Shown here in pieces: positions 25,401 to 35,400 of a stretch of 64,000 nucleotides of DNA (position 1 is the first letter of the stretch; each line of letters begins with the position of its first letter). Origin of the DNA: Dallia pectoralis (taxonomy: Eukaryota; Chordata; Actinopteri; Esociformes; Umbridae). The notes under the pieces were generated by a model. It did not search any database and was not told the origin of the DNA. It saw only the letters and a program-made list of their open reading frames with translations. A program made the translations under genes and the position numbers. The DNA lies in assembly GCA_029465975.1 (NCBI GenBank), contig CM055748.1, positions 4,317,084 through 4,381,083 of the forward strand, written 5' to 3'.

Positions 25401-28284
25401 TTGACACTTTTAACAGGTTTGATTGCAAATAAGAAACCATTTCTCAAATACAGGTATAGCATTTTACATTGATCAGATCAATGCCTATAGCAAGTTTAAA
25501 GAATAGGGTTGAGGAAAGCCTTCACACAGTGCTGTGATCGGACTGACCCAATGAGAAGGACTTCTACTGGGGTATTTAAAGGAAATTAGTTACACACATA
25601 CTTCCACACAAACTTAACAATACTGATATGGAGAACAGATGAGGCCTTTAGATGATAAAACCCGAAGGTCAGTGCCCTCAAGCCAAGGGAGGCCAGACAC
25701 ATAGTAGATATGACAAAAAACATTATGAGGCATACAAAGACCCATACAGTTCCTTTTGACAGTCCATCACAAATAAGGTGTTCGGGACATCTGTTTCTAG
25801 CCTTGGCCCTTCTAGCAACCTGAAGATCACATTCTTGTTTCTCCTCAGTATGGAACAAGATCCTAAGCATTCCTTTCTCTGTGCATTTTGGCCTAAACAA
25901 CATCTATAAGACTTACATGTAACTAAACTTCTTGACTGATCATAAAATTCCATAACACTCTCTTTCAATAATATAATTTCAATGTTTTTTCCTAGAAACA
26001 CCCGTCACAATAAACACAGACAGGGCTTGACTGTACATTTGGTAGCACATACCGAACCGCTCAAGCATCTTATCCACCACGTCCAGCGTGTCGCTCTCCG
26101 CCAGGTCGGCCATGTTGAAGATAGACTTGTGGCGTCCGCAAAGGTAGCTCTTAAACAGATAGAATTCCTGTCCCAGTCCGGTCAGAGCATTCTGCATGGC
26201 CTACAGAGAAAAAGTAAAAAGAGTTTACAGACAACCTCTCATAGCATAGAATAACAGACAAATTCTGTACATATGCAGATGTAAAAACAGACACACACAC
26301 ACACACACCTTGAATATGAACGGGAGGTCAAGAACGCTGTGAAGCCGGCCCGGCTGTTGCTGATCATCCATCGCCTCATTTGATTCGTCCTCGGGCTCGA
26401 TGGGGGGTGGGGGCACCGGGGAGTTGATGCGCACATTTTCATCCAGCTCTTCCTCTTCATCTTCCTCTTCCTCTTCCTTCGGTCTACTGTCAGATAGAAA
26501 TGGAATGGACCCGATCAGTGACAAACAGAGCAGTAACAGTTCAAACGGGCCGTCCAGCACTGTGTGTGTGTGTGTGCGTGTGTGTTTTACCTCAGTGCGA
26601 TGAAGGCCCCGTCCGTGGGATGTGGTAAACCCGTGTTTTCTGTGAAGACGGTCTCTGTATACGCGCCACGCTGTAGCTGGATCCTGGAGAAACACGGTAC
26701 AAAGGCAACGTTTAGACCATGACACGGGGGAATGCAAGGACGGGAGCAGGCGAGGAAGGGAGAAGAGGACGGGAGAAGACGAGGACGGGAGATCAGTGGC
26801 AGAATGGCTGGGAAATGTCAAATGACCATAGCTGTCGTCAAAGAGGCGTGACGCTCTAAAGCATTGAGACTGGCGTAATGACGCGTCCCCTCACTCTTCT
26901 CCAGCAGCGTGTTCTCTCCAAACTACCGACCTGATATGCAAGCGTGACGACGCTTCGACTTCCTGGAGGTTTTGAATGTCATTTAAACCAAACCAGAGGT
27001 ATTCTCATGAGTATCAAAGTCTCGCGTCTTGCGTGTTCTAGCTTGTTTGGTGATGAGTAGACGCATCATGTGTGCCCGTCATGACCCTGTCCTCCCTCAA
27101 ACGTGCCTAATATGGTGATGCCCCTTCATAAGCTGCCAAGACAATGCTGACCCAGAGGAACGGACTCTACACAGACTCTACACGGACTCTACACGGACTC
27201 TACACGGACTCTACACGGACTCTACACGGACTCTACACGGACTCTACACGGACTCTACACGGACTCTACACGGACTCTACACGGACTCTACACGGACTCT
27301 ACACGGACTCTACACGGACTCTACACGGACTCTACACGGACTCTACACGGACTCTACACGGACTCTACACGGACTCTACACGGACTCTACACGGACTCTA
27401 CACGGACTCTACACGGACTCTACACGGACTCTACACGGACTCTACACGGACTACGGACTCTACACGGACTCTACACGGACTCTACACGGACTCTACACGG
27501 ACTCTACACGGACTCTACACGGACTCTACACGGACTCTACACGGACTCTACACGGACTCTACACGGACTCTACACGGACTCTACACGGACTCTACACGGA
27601 CTCTACAAGGCGGACAATATTATTGGCCCATACTTTTCACCCCAGATGAATCACATCATACAAGTTGTCACATCAGGCCGAACTACAAGCCCCAGGATTT
27701 TCTGTTTTCCCCAGACCAGTTAAACAACAGCAGTACCAACTATAGCAGTGCTTCCCAACCAGGGGTCCTAGGACCCATGTTGACACTTAGCCTATCAACA
27801 AGGGGTTCTTGATAACACTAGTGTTTTCAATATATATAGGTTTATTAGTAAATGTACCATAAGGGGGTAGTTCAGGAACAAAGCAAAATTATGTAACAGT
27901 AAGAGGTGACAGGCAAGCTCTGTGTGTGTGTGTGTGTACCCTGTAGAATGGACGGATCGTTGTTCTGGTTTGTCCGGCAAGTTCGGAGCCCTGGTGATGA
28001 TGATGTCTTCCTCCTCCTCCTCCTCTTCATCACTCCTCATAGAGCCATAGCTCGAAGGAGGTCTCTCTTGGTTCTGACCCAGAATCCTGACCACAAAAAA
28101 ATCAGCAAATAAAACCAAGTCACATTTTTCCTGATACTCCCATTACCTCTTGACAGAGTGACGGGCTTTGTATTGGGACATTTTAGTTGACCGGACACAA
28201 ATGGTAACAGTTGAATCATACTAAACTTGGTGTAACCGTCAGATCACAAGGCAGATCCACTCACCCCTCCACCTCCGAGTCCAT
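22435..28284 (-). CDS. LRR-less PYD-FISNA-NACHT protein with degenerate ATPase motifs (NLR family), complete
   Basis: NLR proteins are cytosolic innate sensors and regulators. Coding exons in order: 28265-28284, 27940-28086, 26591-26683, 26309-26486, 26053-26200, 25131-25223, 24356-24912, 23861-24036, 23485-23761, 22917-23132, 22435-22803. Phases all agree and give 757 residues. Residues 1-146 are acidic and low-complexity (two runs rich in E/D). Residues 147-226 look like a pyrin death fold (LTGLGQEFYLFKSYL, ending AIRLLESMKKPQLAEELKTK). Residues 228-265 resemble a FISNA segment, and 310-640 are NACHT with winged-helix signatures (CHIPFCCWM, RRVFCFTHLSIL). Walker A reads GVPGIGNS (318-325), with asparagine for the essential lysine. 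Walker B reads LFIMDGIDIY (396-405), with I-Y where family members have an acidic residue. The protein stops at LKECLRELENSDD, where LRRs normally begin. Mammalian NLRP10 also lacks LRRs, but orthology is not established. Intron-splitting of NACHT is unusual for fish NLRs. Confidence 0.82.
26928..27058 (+). repeat. Dispersed repeat of about 135 bp, copy 2
   Basis: Matches 18664-18802 through CCGACCTGATATGCAAGCGT, TTCCTGGAGGTT, CATGAGTATCAAAGTCTCGC and GTCTTGCGTGTT, with scattered substitutions. It lies in intron 2 of the NLR gene, on the strand opposite to the gene. Confidence 0.75.
27162..27607 (+). repeat. 11-bp minisatellite (CTCTACACGGA, about 40 copies)
   Basis: Nearly perfect array in intron 2 of the NLR gene, broken once near 27450 where one unit is shortened to CTACGGA. 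The 222-residue open frame over it (LYTDSTRTLHG repeats) is a by-product. Confidence 0.95.
27734..27875. mobile_element. hAT-like MITE fragment, copy 1
   Basis: Begins CAGTGCTTCCCAACCAGGGG, typical of hAT MITE ends. It shares CTATCAACAAGGGG, ATAGGTTTA and AATGTACCATAAGGGG in order with the reverse complement of 31235-31350. The right end is truncated. Confidence 0.55.
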
Positions 28285-28739
28285 TTCGGTTGAACCGACA
28301 GGCCAACTGACGTCTTCTAAAAACGGTATATTATTTTATTATTGTCAACTGAGTCAGTTACGGATTACGTGCCACGAGGTTGAAGGGTTTGTCCTTTACA
28401 GGACATAGCTAGCTAGTTGGTACCAGACTTGTTTTCTTCAGAAATACTCTAATAAACAAGGCCGCTTGACGCTCAGCCGGCTGCGCGTTATATTGATCTC
28501 TAAATTAACCTCTATTAATTCAATCAAAACAGTTATAATACACTGATAATTCATTAACAAAACATTACCAACCTACTACTGATCTCGCACTTCCCACCTT
28601 CACAAGCCTTCCTTCTTCATATTAACTTCTCAAAATGTCGGACACGTTTCGGTTTGGAACGCGGAATGCAGTAGAGGAAATGTCTCGCCACAAGGTGTCG
28701 CCCTAACACAACAAAAGAGTACCACCTAGGAATTGGTGC

Positions 28740-29005
28740 ATAGGCCTGGTTGTGGTAACATTGGTAACCATAGAAATAATATACATAGACGCCACATCCG
28801 CTGCTGGGCACAAGAAATGCGGCCGCCATCTTAATGCGGTCGAACTCCTAGTTGGTAGCAGCAGAATATATAGATGCCACAGCACTGTGCAGCATATTCC
28901 TGCTTAAATCGGCGGACCATCGCCAACAGGGCTCGGGGGATTACCTTTCACAAGTAAGATTTAATATTTCCGTATTATTGGTTGTGTTTTGTGAAAAGAA
29001 TATTA
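28740..29005 (-). promoter_or_regulatory. Promoter-like dispersed repeat, copy B (CCAAT box + YY1 motif)
   Basis: The reverse complement matches copy A (10893-11095) over several long blocks. Its CCAAT box is at 28977-28981 and its AAGATGGCGGC at 28822-28832, both reading on the minus strand, which is the strand of the NLR gene whose start codon is 450-720 bp downstream. Between the two motifs this copy has about 40 bp that copy A lacks. A promoter role is inferred. Confidence 0.6.
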
Positions 29006-29219
29006 CCAGAGAGTAGAGAAGGAGCATGTATCTTAGATATTACTGTACTGAAATCTAAGTATGCTAGCTTGGCTATGTTTACTTCACCGGCCGGTGTTCA
29101 CCCGATTATGAACTGAGACTTGATAAGTCATATAACACTTAGATTACAAATGACACAATAATGCTATTGTAGAAATATAACCTATTATTACTGGTATAAC
29201 ATTGGCCATTTACACAGCA

Positions 29220-29495
29220 CATACTGTATTATCAGACTGTATTATCACTCAGTCTGTATCAGACCGTATTATCAGACTGTATTATCAGATCGTATCATCA
29301 GATCGTATCATCAGATCGTATCATCAGACTGTATTATCAGACCGTATTATCAGACTGTATTATCAGACCGTATCAGTAGACCGTATTACCAGACCCTATT
29401 ATCAGACCGTATCATCAGACTGTGTCCTCAGACCGTATTAAAAGTCTGTATCAGACTGTATCATCAGACCGTATCATCAGACTGTATTATCAGTG
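29220..29495 (+). repeat. 13-bp minisatellite (CAGACCGTATTAT)
   Basis: About 20 imperfect units alternating CAGACTGTATTAT, CAGACCGTATTAT and CAGATCGTATCAT. Confidence 0.9.
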
Positions 29496-30239
29496 TTGGG
29501 CAGGCGCTGTGTGCAGTTGCTGTGAGCACTGTGTAAATCACTAAATAAATATGTATTATTTTTTATTATTATAAGGTTCTGAGAGGTGCAGAGAGAGTGA
29601 TCTGCCGAGCTTCAACAATCCAAGCTCCTAAGGTGTCGACAGTCACACACATTGTCCGAGAGGAGATTGGAACGAAGGATGTTTTTCTGCTGGGGCACAC
29701 ATTGAGGAGACCCAGATTGGCATCGACAACCATCATTCAGACTTGTTGTCATTGGTTGTGTCTGTGTTTCTCAAGCTAAGGCTGAACCACGTTGCCAAAC
29801 TCACCTCTTTTGAACTGCGAAAAGGGAGCACGAGAAAGAAGCTCTGCAAAACAGTCCTTTTCCAGGGGTTTTAGTGGTGTGTGTGTGTCAAATATAAAAA
29901 GCTTAAAGTAGAATATAATATAATCATGTATTGTTTTTTCAACTTATTAAATATCTGACTTTACTGCCACTATCTGTTTCTGCTTCTCTATCATAATTAT
30001 AGTGTGTGATTTGCAAAATACCTATCATAGCCTACATCACATCATATATCAGAATATTATATTACTGTTAAGCCCACTATGAATATTAAAATACGCTGAA
30101 CCATGTGTCCTGTGTCATAGCTACATGTATGACCTTTGCTGCAAAAAAAAACACGTGAAAATCAGTTGTGTATTCAGTGAGATATGATTAATTGAATGCG
30201 CTGACAGCTCATTGCACCTGCCAAACAGATTACACTGAG

Positions 30240-30345
30240 TGGAGCGGTGGACCGCCGCAAGATGGCGGCCGCATTTCTCGTCAGCGCCAGTAGGCATAGC
30301 GGTAGATGCGGCGTCTATGTATATTATGTCTATGTTGGTAACCAG
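30240..30345 (+). repeat. YY1-motif repeat core, copy C
   Basis: Contains CAAGATGGCGGCCGCATTTCT at 30258-30278 and, after a divergent spacer, GGTAGATGCGGCGTCTATGT, which also occurs with few changes in copies A and B. The upstream CCAAT-containing half is absent. It is not close to the start of any gene I recognise. Confidence 0.6.
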
Positions 30346-30795
30346 TAGCCATCTTTGCTTAAGTCCTCCTGGTTGTGTGCTGATTAAGTTGCTGCCAGAC
30401 GATTTCTTTGCTCGGTGCAGCCAGAAGAGGCGTGGCAATCCATCAGAGTCTGGCTCCTCTAGGTTTCTTTCACAGTTTTGACTAGGGTCGGACTGAAACA
30501 ATAGTTCAGGCCAGTAATTTGAACCCATCCCAGGCCACCATGTTCACCAAAACTGCACGTTTTCCCAGGCAATCCCTATTTGTGGACCTAACGGGTACCA
30601 AACAAGTTATTAATTTGTCACAGTGTTCGGGGAAGTTATCCAAATACCAACATTTGGAACTGACCAATAAGAAGGCTGAGTTTTCAGGGCGTGCTATGTC
30701 TATGGGTGTACACTCAAACACTTCTTAATATATCATCTTGACAATTTTAGTCCAAAACATTTATGGATCATGTACAATTTTGATAGTTGTTTGAT

Positions 30796-30801
30796 TTTAT
30801 T
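30796..30801 (-). terminator. Candidate numa1 polyadenylation signal (AATAAA)
   Basis: Minus-strand AATAAA about 200 nt after the numa1 stop codon at 30999. It is the first such hexamer I see downstream; use is not proven. Confidence 0.4.
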
Positions 30802-30998
30802 TTGGAAAGAAAACATGACACAAAAACAGATCACTGAATAAAAGGACAAGACAGACTTTAAAAGTCAAAGGTGAAAAGCAAGTAAGACAAGCTCTACTTC
30901 ACTAAAATATAATATAACTTCGGAAATGCTATTGCACATAATTAAAAATGAATAATATTTGTAGCTTAGGTTTTTTTAAAAGAGTCATGATGATTTGG

Positions 30999-32376
30999 TT
31001 ACACCTTCATCTTGAAGCTCATCATCTGCGGAGACAGAAAGAGAGACAGAAAGAAAGACAGAGAGAGAGACAGAGAGAGAGAACACTTATTAGGGACAGG
31101 AACAAAGCAGCAGGACAATGTTCACAAAATATTTGGTAAGTAGCCAGCAAATCTGCATGAACGAAGATGACTAAATGTCAAACGAAGCTGTGCTCCCAGA
31201 TGCAGTGTAATCGGTCATGTAGTCCAGTGTCATGCAGTGGTTCTCAAACTTTTTCCCCTAGTGTACCAACATACTCCTGAAGTACCCCTTATGGTACATT
31301 TATTAGTAAACCTATAGCATTATGAGTGTACTCAAGTACCCCTTGTTGATAGACCAAGTACCACCAGGGGTTCAGAAAACCCACCCACTTTCGGACAGAC
31401 AGAAACTGTTACCCACCCAAACATGATTAAATATATAGGGACCAATGATGTGAATGAGGACCCCGATTTTTTTTAAACTACATTTATTTGCTTCTTTTGT
31501 CATTAGTTGCAAACCAGGTGAAAAACTTGAACCGGTGATTACAAGACTTCCACCTAAACCAGAGCACCACAGTGAGATCAATCAGAGAGACGCCCCAAAC
31601 AGACATAACATCCCAGTTCACGTAAAAAATAACTTGTTAAACGAGAGTCACAACTGATAAACCTGTTCGGACGAGACTGCTCATTTCCAACCATCGGCCC
31701 GGGTTCCTAAACACAGAGTATTTCTCCGTAGTTAAACACGGTGACCGTCGTTGAGGAACAATCTCTCAGAATGGCTGCATGCGACGAGTGGCGTTTACCT
31801 TGCGTGTGCTCGTGGGGACCTTTGGTGACTTGCTGTTATTGGTCCGTGGGGACCTCCTCTGGGCCTTCCCTCCCTGCCCGGGGGACTTGACGCTCCCGGT
31901 AGTGCTGCGGGGGGACTTTGCCGCTCCCGACCGTGGCACACGAGTCTGGCTGACGTGTCCCGGGGATTTGCGTGCCGAGTTGCGGATCTTATTCATTCCC
32001 CTCAGTATGAAGCCGCTTTTGGCGGCGGCCTTCTGGGGCGTGTTGTCGATGGAGAACGCCATGGATTGTCTCCGTTCAGCCTGAGCAACAGACAGAGGGT
32101 GTTTTAGGCTTACCGGCGAGCATGCTAACGGTTGACCAGAACTGCCATTATGGGTGCGCCCACCATGCTGGAGCAACGCACATTAACAGAATGTGGTGCA
32201 CGTTACTCTTGAAAGTTTAGCCCAATAAATATTCCCATAGCAAGATTCATACACAAATATAACCCATATTAGAATGTGTATTACGAAAGGTTGACAAATA
32301 CATGTGACTACTAGATATAAGGAAAACCACGACTGTGGCCAAATAACAGCAGTTGCCAACTGACAAAAACCCTGGT

Positions 32377-32413
<37 letters not shown>

Positions 32414-35400
32414 TGAGAGAGACTTACAGGGCTCTGGATCTGGCGGTTCTGGGTGTTAGATGAGCCAAAGCGACCTCCTTTGGGGGTCAGTGGTCGCGGG
32501 AAACAGCTGGTGACTCCTCTCTAAGCCAAAAAGAACAAAGATACCGGGTCATAAATAAGCTCCTGGATGAACCAAAGTCACCTTCATTGCTTTAACTCAT
32601 CCCTGTAGACCACAGGAAACACCTCCTCACATCTTCCTCAACGCATTCATATGGTCCACATTTTTCCATTACCACCTCACATCTTCCTCAACGCATTCAT
32701 ACGGTCCACATTTTCCCATTACCACCTCACATCTTCCCTCGAGCCCCAAATCAAACCGCTCCCCTTCCCTCTCACCTCTGGAGTGTTAGGCCGCTGATCT
32801 TTGGCCGAGCGTTTCAGAGTGCTGGCGCGGAGGGCGTGTGTGTTCTGGTGGCTCAGGTTGCTGCTGGCTTTCTGGGGCATCAGGGAGAGCCGGTGGGAGC
32901 CATAAGCGGGCCCAGAGAACCCGGTGCTGTCGACCTGGCCCAGGTGGAGGGACATCCGGTGGGACTGCAGGGACTCCTGAATCTGATCAGGCATCATGGA
33001 GGCCCTGCGGATCGTCTCAGACGGGTCGCCGGTGCGCAAGTCATCGTCGGTGATAGAAAAGGACGGTCCCAAGCTGGGCTGAAGGAACCAATCACGTGTA
33101 GGTCTTGGGTTAGGAGGATGCAGACTTTTGAGATATTTAATTGTGTGTGTGTGTGATCCATGTTTGTGTGTTTTTAAAAAATCTTAATAATGTGTTGTCA
33201 CAATGTTTTTGGATGGTCCCCATAACTGGGATGTCTGGCCCAGGAGATATATTAAAGAAATAACTTACATTACTGTGCAGAGTTTTTAAAGTGTGGTTTC
33301 TTTTTCTAAATGTAGCCATACCAGGTATAGGGTTAGGCAATTTGACTAGGGTTTCCCTGACTTAACTTTCAGGTTAAGGCATGAAAGTTGGATTACGGAG
33401 GTTAGGTTTACTGTTTGTGTAACAGTTTGATGGATTTCTAGGTAAATGCCAGGCGTCCACAACGATAAAAACCAAATGTGTGTGAATACCCTGGATTCCA
33501 GAGGATAGCTGCTCTTCAGGTGTGGCAGACAGGCCTGGTTTCTGCTCTGTAACTCAGCGATGCGCATCCAGTCATCCCCAGCTTGTTCTGGCTCGTTCTC
33601 TGTCCCCACACAGAACTGGCTCGTGCCTATACAACGCACAACACAAATACACACATAGTGAGAAACCAAACACCACAAAAATACACACACACGGTGAGAA
33701 ACTACACAACACAAATACACACATAGTGAGAAACCAAACAACACAAAAATACACACACACACACGGTGTGAAACTACACAACACAAATACACACAGTGAG
33801 AAACCAAACACCACAAAAATACACACACACACACACACACACAGTGTGAAACTACACAACACACACACATACACATACGGTGTGAAACTACACAACGCAA
33901 ACACACACATAGTGAGAAACCAAACAACACAAAAATACACACACACACACGGTGTGAAACTACACAACACAAATACACACACACACACGGTGTGAAACTA
34001 CAAAACACAAATACACACACGATGTGCTAAATGGTGTCAATCATCTCCTGACATGTTTAATACCTGAAAGAACTGGAGTGTCATTAGGAAATGGGGTGTA
34101 GACTGTGTGTGTTACTTACTCCGCGGAGGGGCGGCGTGAATGGTGCTTCGCCGGTAGCCGGGGAGGTTGAGAAGCTGATCGCTGGAGGTGGGGATGCCTT
34201 TCCCAGGCGTCTGTGAGACCTCCATCGAGCTAGGGCGTGTGTTGTGTGTCCCCAGGATGTCCGGATTGGAGCGGACGGAGGACATTTCGTAGAAAGTCTC
34301 GTTGGCGTCATCCCCTCGTGCCTGCATCCGGAATTATGATGATCAGTGTTACGCGGAGACTCCCAGTGTTACGCGGAGACTCCCAGTGATAAGTGTTAAG
34401 ATTAGTGATGAGGGAATGTTGTCAAGCTGCGTTTACACACTATTAACACAGACATTCTCACAGCTTTTCAGTTGACGAAAACCATCTAAGTGTGATTGGT
34501 TTGCATAGGTGTCATTCACAAATAGAAAAAAAAACTACAGGAGGAGGGGGAGTAGAGAGAAAAGAGGAGTGTGTTAATGTGCTCGGAAGAGGTGTGTGTG
34601 GGGGGGGTTGAGGCGAGTGAGGTGTCCCAGTGCTCCCGCCACCTTGCTCATGGTGATGTTGATGACCTGGGTGGTCCTGCGGCGTTTAACGGACGAGGTG
34701 GGTGGTCTCCTTTGGGCCGAGTCCAGAGCCAGCTCCCCCAGAGACGTGATGCTGCTCTCCAGCCGGCGTTCTGTACTCGTTCTGGTGACGGGAAGAACCC
34801 AGATCAAGCCCGGCACATGGCGGTACACAAATCGGCGTTGGATAAAACTGACAACGCTCTACCTGTTGATCTGGCGGGTGTTCATAGGAGTGAAGTACAG
34901 AGTCTCCAGCGAACCCTCGCGCTCCGTAGACTTGCGTTTAGCCGCTAACCGTCCGGAGCTACGGACAAGAGGAGTACTCGACTCCTCTGGCTGTGACGGT
35001 CTCCTGTAGGGATATGAGAGAGAGACACACACAAACACCGTATTGCACCTTATTTCCGCAGCATCATCATCATCACAGTTGGAAGTGTTGGAATAAGAGC
35101 GGAGGGCAAATGAGCGTTTACGTTGTAGTGTTCAGGGAGTCGTTCAGACTCAGGTCCAGGCTGTCTCCACTGATTTCCTGGCGAGCCTGGCTCTGGACCT
35201 TCTCCGTCCTGCCTGAAGCATTCTCCGGCCTCAAGCTGACATTGTCTCGAAGGTGGCGTTCAGCAAAGGCCAGCTGTGAACACACATTTGAGGTGCACGC
35301 CGTTATCGATCAGACAGACCGAACGAACGCGGCACAACGATTGATCGAGAGAACAGGCCCGGGAGCGGTCGTGTACCTGCGCCTTCAGCGTGTTGACCTT

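Larger units (their letters stand above)
28285..30998. other. Intergenic region between the NLR gene start and the numa1 3' end
   Basis: Holds the NLR gene 5' flank, CCAAT/YY1 repeat copy B (28740-29005), a 13-bp minisatellite (29220-29495), repeat core copy C (30240-30345), and the numa1 3' untranslated region with a minus-strand AATAAA at 30796-30801. Nothing coding was recognised at 29500-30240 or 30350-30790. Confidence 0.55.

Noticed and set aside
27144..27812. 222-residue repeat protein (LYTDSTRTLHG)
   Set aside because: Artefact of an 11-bp satellite within an intron of the NLR gene.
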